From assembly GCA_030789695.1 (NCBI GenBank), contig CM061142.1, positions 279,117,043-279,181,042 on the forward strand: DNA of 64,000 nucleotides. The letters run 5' to 3'. Below, one piece after another: positions 24,279-36,416 of the stretch. The stretch comes from Scilla litardierei. Taxonomy: Eukaryota; Streptophyta; Magnoliopsida; Asparagales; Asparagaceae. The first letter of the stretch is position 1; each line of letters starts with the position of its first letter. Below the pieces are notes generated by a model. It did no database searches and was not told the origin of the DNA. It was given only the letters and a program-made list of their open reading frames with translations. A program made the position numbers and the translations under genes.

Positions 24279-25817
24279 TGATTACTCCATATTTTATACC
24301 TTTTTTCTGCATGTTTGCATGCCGTTTTGATCGCCCATATCGCGTTTTTCATGATTATTCGACAATATTGCGATGCTTTTCACTATTTCTTGTGTTTTCG
24401 TATTTCAGGAAATATGGAGCGATTTGGAGCGAATTTGAGATCAAGGGATTTGCAAGCGCTTAGGAGTGTTACCCACGGTTCATTTGAGGGCTTACCAGCA
24501 ATGAAGGATGAGCAGAAGAAGAAGGAAATCAATAGGAGTGACGAGGAGGCAAAAAGAAGAAGAAACAGGCATTTCAGCACATCACTCGGCCCAGTATAAC
24601 AACCACTCGGCCGAACAAGAAGTCCCATTCGGCTGACCAGAACAGATACACACACGGAGTTTTCAGCGTATACTCGGCCGAACGAAGAAAGCCTACTCGG
24701 CCGAGTGAGAAAGCTCACTCACCCAAGTGGTACAAGGAAATTGTCCAGAGAAAGGCCAGAGATACTGGAATTTTCAGAGATCCTAATGAAGCCCCACTCG
24801 GCCGAACGATATAGCTACTCGGCCGAATGAATAAGTCTACTCAGCCGAGCCATCCCCCAAAGACAGACCCTGAAACATCTGAAGTTACTATTTTTACAGG
24901 GTTTGTCACTCGGCCGAGTGACAAGGGTCACTCGGCCGAGTGACCCGCTCCGCCTGCTGTTAGGGTTGCGATTTCTGGGCTGCGCAGGGGCAGTTTGGTC
25001 ACGATTTTTTGGACGATTTTAGAGGGTATTTAAACCCAATTTTTGCCCTAGTTTAGGGATCTTTTGAACAATTAATTTTTAGACTTTCTTTTAGGATTTT
25101 GACGGCTACTCTTTGTGAAATCTCAGCTGGAGATCGTTGGCGATTACATTGGTTTGTCAATTTCTATTAAAACTTGATTTTTATGCATTATTTCTCTTTT
25201 GCAATGAATTGTGCTGAGATTATTATTGATTTTTCTGAGATATGCATGATGTCTAGTGAGTAGTGCCGTCGTCCTAGGGCGTAAGGATGAACCCTATGCA
25301 CCCTATTTCTAAATTGTGATGAATTTGTAGAATTGTTGCTAGAATTGATTAAGGTTAGTTTGTGATCAATTGATTACGGATAGCTAGGAATTCATATCGA
25401 TTAGGATTTGCAAGAGATTGGATCCCAATTAATAGGAAGTCCTAGATATTCGATTTAGATTGACAATTGGATTTCTCTAGATTTGGTTTGCAAGAGATTG
25501 GACCAAAGCTAGGATTTTTAATTGTGATTCTATACTAATATCCGTTTGTAAGAGATTGGACGGATAGGAACTATCCTAACCTAGGTTGTAGCTCGAGTTT
25601 GCACGAGAGTGGGCTCGAGATACAATTGAACAATGATGTCGTTCTTCATGCTAGCGGCTTAGGCTAGGGTTTGCACGAGAGTGGGCTCTATCCTAGGTTT
25701 GCTATAGACCGGCAATAGCGCGAGAGCGTGAGCTTGGTTCTACATTAAGTTGCGACTAGTTTACCAATATTCAAGCTTAGCAACAATGAAACTTATGAAT
25801 CACAAGGATGAGAGATG
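24279..25817 (+). repeat. A 3' LTR, left part
   Basis: It begins TGATTACTCC after the PPT. CACTCGGCCGAGTG-like palindromes at about 24585-24950 precede the TATA-like GGGTATTTAAACCC at about 25025. It is split by E3 and resumes at 38169; the joined LTR is about 1.77 kb. Confidence 0.8.
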
Positions 25818-25819
25818 AA

Positions 25820-27554
25820 TGTTGAGTATTGGACTCCCCGGATTTGGTTTTGGATGATGAGCAAACATAAATAAATAGTGAACTAACACTTTGTGAGCGC
25901 AGTTATGGAGATCGTCGCCAAATTCACGTGAACATCCAAAGCGACGTCTCAAGACTTCTTAAAGCACGTATTCATATTCCTAAAGCTTCGTTGAAGCTTT
26001 TGGACCAATTTAGAAGTCATGAAGATTCGTTTGAAGCTATTGAAGATGGTATCGTCAAGTTTTATTTATAGTCTTTAAGCTTCGTTCGTAGAATGTTAAG
26101 CCTTGAGTAGGTCTTACGATTTATATCTTCATAACGCTCCTATCTTAGCTCTAGGATCTTAGTAGAAGTCCATACGAACTTTCCCGAAGCTTCACGCTTC
26201 GATTCGCGACTTCTTGTGCATGTTAGTTGGTTCATGAAGAAGAACTGACCGACTAGATGGTGATCTAGTCGGTCGGTAAAGCTTCTTGGACCGACTAGTT
26301 TCTCTCCCAAATTCTAAGCTCTTTACTGTTTACAGTTAGTCGGTATTAGTTGACTCACCGACCGACTAGTTGGTGAACTAGTCGGTCAGTGATACTTCTT
26401 AGACCGACTAGTTGAGCTTTACTGTACATGCCAATTTTCACCTAGTTACTATTTATCGTTAGTCGGTCTAAGAACGTTTGGTGACTGACTAGTTGATGAT
26501 CTAGTCGGTCAACATTTGTTCTTGGACCGACTAAATCAAGTTGTATTCAGACTAATAGTTTTTGACTATTAGTCGGTCTAAGTTAACTGACCGACTGACT
26601 AGTTGAGAAACTAGTCGATCAGAAAGTCTTCTTGGACCGACTAGTTTTCTAGGTCTGAAATCTCATCTGTTCACTGTTCATCATTTAGTCGGTTCATGTT
26701 GTTTCACCGACCGACTAGTTGATGAACTAGTCGGTCAGTGGTTGTTCTTTGACCGACTAATTGCCCCAGATTTCCAACCGTTGGGAGATGACCTAGCTCG
26801 ATTTTGTGGGACCCTATAAATACGAAGCTTGGTCATTTCTCTCAAGGTTAGGGCTGCTATTGAGAGACTTATTCAGATTGAAAGAGTTAGAGATTAAAAC
26901 TCATTTCCAAAGCTCTCTCTTCCTCACAAGAAATCTTTCTCTCCCTCATTTGAGATCTAGAATCCATCTTGAGAGAACTTTGTTCTTGTTGAGCCATCCA
27001 AGCTATTGCTTGATTCAAGTCTCCTATTCATTCATAGGCACCCATTGCTGCTCATATTGGTGGTGCTAGGTCTTGGTGACTTCTCCTTCCTCAAATCCCT
27101 CCTTGCCCTTATTTGGTAAGAATACTCAAGGTATAGGGTTTGTGGTAAGTTGTTGTTTATTTCATATAAACTCTTTTATTGCTATTGTTTCTCTCAGTTG
27201 TGAGAGAAGGTTGTGATCCCGGGTTGTGGGATTCACTATTGCTATTGATTGTATGATTTGATCTTGTGAAGGTTTTTCACAAGGTATTTATAGTGGAAAT
27301 CTAGGGTTAGGGTTTCTAACCTTAGTATCCGGAGGGGATCCGGGTGTTCTGGGACGTAAGATCACCGGGTACAAGTCGGGGAGACTTGGGTGGATCCGAA
27401 CCCATCATATCAATTGTTAGCATTGTTTATTTGTTGTTGTCATATTTTAGCTTCCGCATTTGTTGGTAGTAGTTTGCACGATAATTAGGAATTATTTTTA
27501 AATTACTATTCACCCCCCCTCTAGTACTTGTGCAGTAGCTTTCAGGGCATTACA
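25820..27554 (+). repeat. E3 5' LTR
   Basis: TGTTGAGTATTGG ... GGGCATTACA, 1735 bp. Five hairpin-like GACCGACTAG/CTAGTCGGTC pairs lie at about 26240-26765, spaced 110-126 bp. The TATA box CCCTATAAATACG follows at about 26812. Compared with the 3' LTR it lacks about 11 bp (ACTCCTTGTTA) near 27497. Confidence 0.95.
26240..26765 (+). promoter_or_regulatory. Palindrome array in the E3 LTR U3
   Basis: Five inverted pairs, for example at about 26246, 26371, 26485, 26595 and 26722, are flanked by single AGTCGGT/ACCGACT copies. At least fifteen ACCGAC cores (either strand) occur in about 525 bp, ending about 50 bp before the TATA box. ACCGAC matches the RCCGAC core of plant DRE/CRT elements; binding by DREB/CBF factors is inference. 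Confidence 0.6.
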
Positions 27555-27556
27555 TT

Positions 27557-27570
27557 TGGTATCAGAGCCA
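27557..27570 (+). other. E3 primer binding site
   Basis: TGGTATCAGAGCCA, identical to the E1 site, two bases after the LTR. Confidence 0.93.
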
Positions 27571-27581
27571 AGTCTATAGCT

Positions 27582-29808
27582 ATGTCTGCCAACGACAACC
27601 AGACCGTTCGTCCACCTTCTGACTATAGCACCTTCAAGAACCGTGAAGGAGCGTCTTCGGTAATGGAAGGACATTCCTCAACGAGGCCTCCATTCTTCAA
27701 CGGTACCAACTACAGGTACTGGAAATGCCGGATGAAAACCTTCCTCTGGAGTGCTTCACTATGGAGGACCACGATGAAGGAATATGTCGAGCCAACCGAA
27801 GAAGATTTCGAGAAATGGACTCCCGCGGAGGTCGCCGCGGAGGTAAGCAATGCCAAGGCAATGAACGCCTTGCAATGTGTTTTGGAGCCCGAGGATTTCA
27901 ACAAGATATGCACATGTAAGAGTGCATATCAAATTTGGAACTCCCTCCTCATCTTACATGAAGGGACGAGTAGGGTAAGGGACTCTAAACTCGTAGTAGT
28001 TAATAAAGATTACGAGATGTTTCATATGCTACATGGTGAGAAGATGAAGGAGTATTATGCTCGCTTCATCGACATCACAAACGAGTTAGAGGCTCTCGGC
28101 AAAACATACACCCAAAAGGAGAAATGTTCGAAGCTTATAGAAGGACTTCCTTCTAGTTGGGAAAAGCGTACCTTCACCATCGAGGAAGGTAACGATATGA
28201 ACAAGTATACCGTGGCTCAATTAATGGGTACTTTAATGTCATACGAGGTACGCAAGGATATCAATGTGAAGTTACAAGAGAAGATGAAGTCTTACTTGAA
28301 CCAAGACGCGCCTAAGAAAAAGGCGATTGCGTTCAAGGCGGCTCCATCCACCTCTACCGATGACGAGGACTCGGAAGACGAAATGGACATGGAATCCATT
28401 GCCCTCATGGCAAAGAAGTTCAATCGCTTCTTCCGAAAAGGTAACTTCAAAGGCAAATCTAAATTTACTTCTACTAACGCCTCTCATCCTTTATGCTTTA
28501 AATGCAATAAGCCAGGACACATCAAAGCGGATTGTCCACAAAACAAGCAAAAGGAAAAGTGGAAGGCGCCGAAGTACGACAAATCGATAAGTATAAGAAA
28601 GGCTACAAGAAAGGATTTGTCGGTTTCACTGATTCCGAAGATGACTCTTCAAGCGGGGAGTCGGATGATGTGAAAGTGGAGCAGGCGCACGTATGTTTCA
28701 TGGCTAACGAGGAAAATGTTAAAGAACCCGCCTCCGATGATAGCGAGGATGAAAGCGATGAGGTAACTATGGATGACCTTAGACTAGCTAATGAGCAAAT
28801 ATGGAATAGATATGCTAAATTAGTTGAACGATATAATAAGACTAAAGATGAGCTAGTTAGCATCCAAACCTCACCTAAAACTATCATCACCAACAACGAC
28901 ACCGTTGTTGAAGGGTTGAAGAATGAGATTGTAAATCTCAAGACTCAACTTGAACATGTTTGCATTGAGGATCCGGAGGAACACAAGATAGCGAATTTGA
29001 CTTCTCAAAACTCGACTTTGAGTATTAAGAATGAGAATCTTAAATCTCGTATTTATGTGCTCATATCGCAAGTATCCACTTTGGATGCTTCTATGTGTTC
29101 TCTTACCGAGAAATATGAGTACACATTAGGCCGAATTAATAAATTCAATAAAGGTAAGGACCATTTGGATAAAATCCTAAGTGACTTACTTCCGGCCAAT
29201 CACCAATTGGTTTGGCGTATACGATGGGAACTCCATCCAAATCGGCCACTACTTTTGTTAGGCCAACTTCCGGTGCTTCGACGAGTGGTAGCAAACATTC
29301 TATTGGTAGTTCATCTACCAATGGTGCTTCCACCTCGTCCACATCCTCTTTCGGAAAGAAACCCACTTTGGGTGGACCTCCAAAGAAGGGCCATGCCTAT
29401 ATATACACCGATACTATGCCACGTAGGAACACACATCCTACTCCACCGGCTCACTCATATGATGATTTCTATGCTACACATTCACGGGCACGTGCACAAC
29501 ATGTGAGACACCCTCACGCACGTGTTCCCTCATATGCATATGTTCACCCACATCGTCATATGAACAATTATCCACATGCACCATTTAATCATGTTCCTTT
29601 TACCTATCCACGACATGCATCACGTAGAAATCAACAAAGCATGCATGCTCCCAATAGGATTAAGGCTCCCAAAATATTCTCAATTTGGAGCCCAAAGGAC
29701 ACAAGTATGGATGAAAAACAAATCTACATGAATGATTATTTTTTGAATGTTGTGGATAATATTAATTATATTGGGAAGTCTAAAACCAATTGGACTTGGC
29801 TTCCAAAG
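27582..29808 (+). pseudogene. gag: E3 Gag, two frameshifts
   Basis: It starts MSANDNQTV at 27582, colinear with E1 Gag. The capsid region and the zinc knuckle CFKCNKPGHIKADC (normal Gly retained) end in a frameshift near 28590. The acidic linker and coiled coil then continue in the frame of 28532-29506. A second shift near 29210 leads to the His/Arg-rich C-terminus (29212-29808) ending WLPK before the interrupter. Total coding length is close to E1's 746 aa. Confidence 0.9.
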
Positions 29809-29867
29809 GTCTAACCTTTGAGGACCCAATGATCTTGGGTACCATGAAATGATATAATCATCTTTAG
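29809..29867 (+). other. E3 gag-pol interrupter (59 nt, intron-like)
   Basis: Between AAG (Gag Lys) and GTA (first Pol codon) lie GTC, TAA, the stem-loop GGACCCAA..TTGGGTACC (29822-29843) and TTTAG. It is 59 nt here against 60 in E1 and E4, so simple stop readthrough would leave pol out of frame, whereas precise removal keeps frame. Confidence 0.6.
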
Positions 29868-32800
29868 GTACTCAAGAAAAACAAACGGAGCAACAAAGTC
29901 AAATTTGGCTCCAAGGATGTGTGGATACTCGATAGCGGGTGTTCAAAACACATGACGGGCGATGCTCAATTGCTTTCCGGAGTGGTGCCCATTGCTAATG
30001 GGAACCGGGTAATCTTTGGAGGCAACGAGATCAGAACCATCGTCGGTGTTGGTAAAGTGGTTAACACATCTAAACCCTTAATTAGTGATGTCTATCTTGT
30101 TAATGGTTTAAACCACAATCTTATTTCAATAAGCCAACTTTGTGACAAAGGTTACAAATTTAGATTTGCGAAAGGATTGTGTCACATTTTTAATAATGTT
30201 AATAATGATTTATTATTTTCTGGCACATGCCACAAAGATATTTATATTTTGGATTTTCCTAAGTCATATGAACAATGTCTCGTTGCCAACAAAAGTGAAC
30301 AACACTTATGGCATCGACGCTTTGGTCATGTGAACTTTGGAACACTTTTTAAGCTTTCAAAATTAAATTCCATTAAAGGTTTTCCTAAGCTTGTTTTTGA
30401 AAAGAAAAGTTTTTATGAATCATGTCAACGAGGCAAGCTTCCTAAATCTTCATTTAAACCTAAGAAAAGCATTTCTACTAAACGGCCTCTAGAGCTATTA
30501 CATCTAGATTTATTTGGGCCAACTAGAGTTGCTGCTTTAGGAAATGCTAGATATGGGCTTGTCATCGTAGATGATTTTTCGAGATTTACATGGGTATTTT
30601 TCTTATGTCATAAAAATGAAGCTTTTGAAATCTTCACCACATTTGTGAAGAAAGTACAAAATCTCATCGGAACCACCATTGTCACTATTCGTAGTGATCA
30701 TGGAGGTTAATTTGAGAATGAGTCTTTCTCAAATTTTTGTGATGATCTTGGAATTACACACACGTTCTCCTTCCCTCGTGCACCTCCTCAAAATAGTGTT
30801 GTTGAGAGAAAGAATAGAACGCTTGTGGAGTGTGCTCGCACAATGCTCGATGATAGCCAACTTGGCCATCAATTTTGGGCGGAAGCGGAACACACCGCTT
30901 GCTATGTGTTTAATAGAATACTTTTGAGGCCCGTCACCAAACAAACTTGTTATGAATTGTTGTTTGGTAGATTGCCTCAAGTTAAACATTTTCGTGTTTT
31001 TGGTGCGAAATGTTTTATTAAAAACACTTATGAAAATTTGGACAAGTTTGATCCGAGATCGGATGAGGGGATATTTGTTTGGTATTCCTCACGTAGCAAA
31101 GCCTACCGGATATACAACAAAAGATCCTCGACGATCGAGGAATCAATACATGTCTCTTTTAATGAAAATTTTATTCCTTCTAGAATTTCAAATGATGATG
31201 ATTCAATGGATGTTTTATGTGATTCTATTGATTCTATTGATACTAACCCGACTAATGAAGTTGTTGAGAATGTTCCTAGTGATCAAGGAATTCCCAAACG
31301 GCTTCATACCGTTCGTGACCATCCCCATGAGCAAGTCATTGGCAATATTCATGATAGAGTCAAGACGAGATCGCAAGTCCACCACTTCGCCAATTGTGCC
31401 TTTGTCTCCTCGATTGTGCCAAAGAATATAAATGAAGCGTGCAAAGATAGTGCTTGGATCCTTGCCATGGAGGAGGAACTCATTCAATTCGAGAGGAATG
31501 AGGTATGGGAGCTTGTTCCATTGCCTTCGAAGAACCACACCGTTATAGGAACGAAGTGGATCTTCAAGAACAAAACCGACGAGAACCAAATCGTCGTCCG
31601 TAACAAGGCTCGGTTAGTAGCTCAAGGCTATCGACAAGAGGAAGGTATCGATTTCGAAGAATCCTTCGCTCCGGTAGCTAGATTAGAATCTATTAGATTA
31701 TTGTAATCTTTTGCATGCCATAAAAATTTCAAACTATTTCAAATGGATGTAAAAAGTGCTTTTTAAAACGGAGATGTCGTTGAGGAAGTTTATGTTTCTC
31801 AACCTCCGGGCTTTATTAATGAAAAATTTCCAAATCATGTTTTTAAACTAAAGAAAGCACTTTACGGTTTGAGACAAGCTCCTCGAGCTTGGTATGATCG
31901 CCTAAAGAATTTTCTTTTGGATTTGAATTTTAAAATGGGAGAAGCCGATTCTACACTTTTTGTTAAGCATTCGAATAATGATATACTTTTAGTTCAAATT
32001 TATGTTGATGATATCATTTTCGGTGCTACTAACTTCGCTCTTTGCGAAGAGTTTTCTAATGTTATGAAGGAACAATTTAGGATGAGCCACATGGGTGAGC
32101 TCAAATATTTCTTAGGTCTCCAAATTCGCCAAATGAACGATGGAATCTTCATCCACCAAACGAAGTAAACGGTGGAGTTGCTAAAGCGATTTGGAATGGA
32201 GAGTGCCTCCGGGAAAAAGACTCTAATGAGCACTACTACACATCTTGATAAAGATACGGGCGGAAAAGATATAGACATTCGTCTATATCGAGGTATGATA
32301 GGTAGTTTACTTTATCTTACCGCAAGTAGGCCCGATATTATGTTTGCCGTATGTATTTGTGCTCGTTATCAGTCTCAACCAAAGGATTCTCACTTAGTAG
32401 CGGTAAAACATATTTTTCGCTATTTAAGTTACACATTAGACTTTGGATTACTTTATCCAAAATCTAGCACGTATGAGTTAGTCTCATATAGTGACGCTGA
32501 TTATGCGGGATGCAAATCCGACAGGAAGAGTACAAGTGGCACTTGCCATTTTATAGGAAATTCTCTTGTCTCTTGGTTTTTCAAGAAGCAAAATTCCGTT
32601 CACTTTCAACCACCGAGGCGGAATACATTACCGCCGGTGCTGCATGTGCCCAGGTTTTTTGGATGAGACACACACTTAAGGATTTTGGTATACATTGTGA
32701 TACTAGCCCTATCATGGTGGACAACCAAAGTGCCATTTGTCTTTCAAAGAATCCGGTGCACCATTCCCGTTCTAAACACATAGATGTCCGACACCATTTC

Positions 32801-32950
32801 TTAGATGATCATGTTGCTAAAAAGGACATCATATTAGTGTACGTTGAAACCCAGAAGCAAATCGCCGATATTTTCACGAAACCCCTAAAGGAGGACTCCT
32901 TTGTGCGGTTGCGTCGAGAATTGGGGATTATGGGTGAATCCGAGATATAG
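29868..32950 (+). pseudogene. pol: E3 Pol (PR-INT-RT-RNase H), multiple stops
   Basis: Protease WILDSGCSKHMT is near 29922. Integrase has HRRFGH and LHLDLFGP but its second catalytic block ends IRSDHGG-stop (30708). The last integrase block and RT follow, with stops at 31704 and 31764. [10 protein letters not shown] is near 32001. A further stop is at 32166. RNase H is shifted one base near 32599 and ends MGESEI. Three of the four stops are TAA replacing Glu, Leu and Tyr codons of E1. Reading is otherwise colinear with E1. Confidence 0.92.
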
Positions 32951-33825
32951 GATTCATTTTTATTCAATAATCTTGCATGCTATTCTATTTCGCTATATTT
33001 GTTCATGCTAGGCTTATTGGATTCTTTCGGGATTTTTTTGTGAATTTTTGGAATTTATGCTCGAATTTACTCTTGAACGTCGTGTTTAAGTTTTTCGATG
33101 ATTAATGGGTTAGTTTGATGATTTTTGAGAGTTGAACGATGTTTCGTCCAAGTGCATTTAGGAGAAAACTCATTTATCTATTTTTGGACTCATCTAGTCG
33201 GTCTCAGTTCATCAACAAACCGACTAGATGCATATCTAGTCGGTCTGCTAATGAACTCAAACCGACTAGCTCAAGCTTATAAGTTTTCTTTGCTACTGAC
33301 TTTATTTAGTCGGTCCACGTTCACTTACCGACTGACTAGAATGAAAACTAGTAGGTCTGTACTTGAACTTAGACCGACTAACTCTAGCCCTAAAAACTTT
33401 GTCTGGCCCCTGTTTCGACTTAGTCGGTTCAAGCTCATTGACCGACCGACTAGATCGTCATCTAGTCAGTCAGTGCTTGAACTGTGATCGACTAAGTGCT
33501 CAGGGACAGTCGTGTCTTTTCGCATTTCGACCGACTTATACTCGTTTCCATTCGATTACTTTCATTTCTAATCGATCGACTCCGACCTAAAACCCCCGAC
33601 CCTTCGCCTCCTCCTGTCGATTCTGTCGTCCGATCGCCGTTTTCCGACAATCAACGGCCGTCGATCTTCCTCCTAGGTATCCCTCATCCCCTCTCTTGCA
33701 TCTAGGGCTTCGTTCTAGGTCGATTTCCTTCCTAAGGTTTCGGTTTCAAGCGATTTTCGATTACGGCTGTAGGGTTTTGCTTCTAGGGTTCTTCAATTGT
33801 TTGCTTGATCTCGTTTGTCACACTT
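32951..33825 (+). promoter_or_regulatory. E3 pol-ORF3 spacer with palindrome array and C-rich leader
   Basis: AGTCGGT/ACCGACTAG pairs occur at about 33190-33500, outside the LTR. They are followed by a C-rich stretch (33595-33675) and CCTAG|GTATCCC, a candidate 5'UTR donor shared with E1. Pyrimidine runs ending TTCTAG near 33786 are a candidate acceptor before the ATG at 33826. Confidence 0.5.
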
Positions 33826-35458
33826 ATGGCAAGAACGAGAATTCCGATCACTCCCTCCGGTGCATCTCCTATGTCCATAGAGCCACACTCTAGGAATCCT
33901 TCGAAACCCAAACGCCGACCTAAACCAACCCAACCTTCATCGTCTTCGCCTCCTCTGAAGAAGCAGAGGACGGTGACCACCAAACCCAGTAGACGTTCTC
34001 AGTCTAGGAAGCCTACACTCCATACCCCCGCTACTCCATCTGATTCTGACATTGAGTTTAGACCCGATGATGAGCCTAGTCGTCAGGAACCCACTACTCC
34101 ACCTCATCCTAGGACTCGACAGCCTAAGGGAAAGGCCCCGATGCCAGCAGGTGGTGTCGATATATCGTTGTGTCGTGATGACCCGTTGTGTCTAGCGGCA
34201 TACACGCGTATCTAACATTGCCCGCTGTTATTGGAGCATTTCGTTAAATTCTCTGATTTCCTTGGCTTAGCTGATCTTCTTTCCTATAGTGGACTCTTAG
34301 ACTACCTTCGCTTTGACCCTAAGGCGAACCCGCGACCCTATCCTCGCCTGGTCAAACTTTTCTATGCGAACCGTACCCGGGGACAGTACGGTGAGACCCA
34401 CTCCATCGAGACTACTGTCTTGGGGACTCCTATAGTCCTCACGGTAGAAATCTTGGGGGAGTTGCTTGGTTGTTCGTCGTCTGGTCTCCTCCCTTCTGAT
34501 ATTTCTGTTGATGATATCTCTTCGTTGGATCAGTCTGTTCTCGCCGATATCTTCCATGTGATCCCTCCTGCTTTCATTGGTGTCCCATCGAAGTCATTCA
34601 AACCGAATGCTTGGGTGCGCAATCTAATCCTGAAGTCGTGCTTGCTTCCCAAGTGCGGCTCATCATCTCTTCCATCCCAGCCCTTCCTCAAGTTGATTTA
34701 CGCTCTTTTCTTGGGTTGCGAGATTAATTGGGCTCGCATTATACTCGATAAGATGGACTCTTTCGAGTGTATTCGCAAGTCCACTAAATCTGTGCATATC
34801 CCTTATCCTTGTCTGCTGACTTTGGTGTTTCGGCATTTCCACGTGCCTTTGCCTCCTGACGATGAGTGTCCACTTGGTCCTCCCCTGAACGCGACGGCCG
34901 TAAAGAAATCTCTTGCGGCACTTCGTCACGTGCAGAGGACGACTCCTTCAGCTTCTCAGGGCACATCTTCTGCAGCTGCCACTCCTAGACCTCCCACCAC
35001 ACTTTGATGATCTCGCTCATTCAGTTCGTCGTCTCGAGTCTCGGTATGCTCGTTCCAAGGAGATTCTGTGTCGTATTGCTCATGTTATTGGTGTTGAGGT
35101 CCCTCCTCCTGTTTCTGAGGATGAGGAGATGGATGATGAGGATATCGATGAGCTCGTTGATTCTCTTGCTCGTGGCGCTGAGGCCACTCCTGCTGCTGCT
35201 ACCACATCTGTTGCTGGAGCTGCCACTTCTTCGGGTCCTCCAGAGTCTTCTGCTCCAGTGGATGTGTCTACTGCTGCTCCAGAGACGTCTGCTCCTGTTG
35301 ACGTTCCTGTTGATACCTCTGCCGTTGAGCCTGCTGTTGCTGTTTCCACTCCTGCCCCGACGATTCCTTCAGTTGACGATCCACTCCTCCCAGCAGAGCC
35401 TGAGTCCACTCCTTCGACTGGACCTCCGGAGACTCCTGATCCTGCCACTACTTCTTGA
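33826..35458 (+). pseudogene. E3 ORF3 (third ORF), one stop and one frameshift
   Basis: MARTRIPITPSGASPM opens a frame colinear with E1 ORF3. A TAA at 34213 replaces a Glu codon. The central domain (FYANRTRGQYGE..GVPSKSFKPNAW) continues to about 35000, where a frameshift leads into the coiled coil and acidic Ala/Pro/Thr tail ending at 35458. The middle is much better conserved against E1 than the flanks, suggesting past selection on the domain. No membrane anchor or signal peptide is visible. Confidence 0.72.
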
Positions 35459-36416
35459 GAGTCTGTTTGGAGGACTCTCCGATGCTCCTTGGATGATTCA
35501 TCTTTTAGAGAGAGTTCTGGGTTAGGACAGGGTTGGTGGTGTTTTCTGATGTTTTTGGATGTATTGATGTTTGATGTCGATGTTGTATCATTTTTGGATG
35601 TATGTTGATGCAGTTGATGTCGATGATGGATTATGAGTTTGAGCTGTTGATATACTATGTGACATTTTGATGATATGGAGTCGATGTATCTTTTGGATGT
35701 ACTCATGTTGCTTCATATATATATATATACATCGTTGTTCTCTTTTACTTCGTTGTGCACATTATATATTCGTTTTAATGTCTATGATATTCGATTTTAT
35801 CGCTCGATGATAATGACTTGGTAAAAAAAGAATTTATTTCTATGAAAACATAGAATTGTTTTCCATGCACTAATTTAACCAAAATGTTGAGATTGGAGAG
35901 CACGTTCCTTTACTCAATAAGTGAATTTTATTTGGTATTGTGATGATTTCGTTTTTCGCCTTTGGATAATGGTCAATTTGGCACACCTTGATTTTCTTCG
36001 TGTAATTTTGTTTCTTGGTGTCTTTTGGACCATCGTCGTATTCTTCGACTCCCGACGTTGGATTTTTCTTTAGCCTTGTTGTTGTCGTTGTATGCCCCCC
36101 ACTCTTTTTGGATAATGCCAAAGGGGGAGAGATAGTAATAATGACAAGGGCAAAATGAAAATTTAACTCTTTTGTCCATGAATCTAATTTATTATGTTAG
36201 ATTCAGGGGGAGTGAAGATATATAAACATGGATTACGATCATAAATTTCAATACTTGGATCATGTTTTATATTTCTCACTTCTGCTTAATGCGTATTATA
36301 TTTATTCAATTTGGAATTAACGTGTCATTAATGCAGGGGGAGTAAGTATTTTACATTTGAATCATTATTTTTGATTATTATTTATGTTGGTTTGTCATCA
36401 CCAAAAAGGGGGAGAA
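35459..36416 (+). other. E3 3' noncoding region with four polypurine tracts
   Basis: AT-rich, no gene. AAAGGGGGAGAG at about 36119, AGGGGGAGTG at about 36205, AGGGGGAGTAAG at about 36335 and the terminal PPT AAAAAGGGGGAGAA at 36403-36416 form the array. Confidence 0.82.

Noticed and set aside
26240..26765. Regular palindromes looked like a CRISPR array or satellite
   Set aside because: Units are imperfect, spacing varies between 110 and 126 bp, spacers are homologous between LTR copies, and the context is a plant LTR U3.
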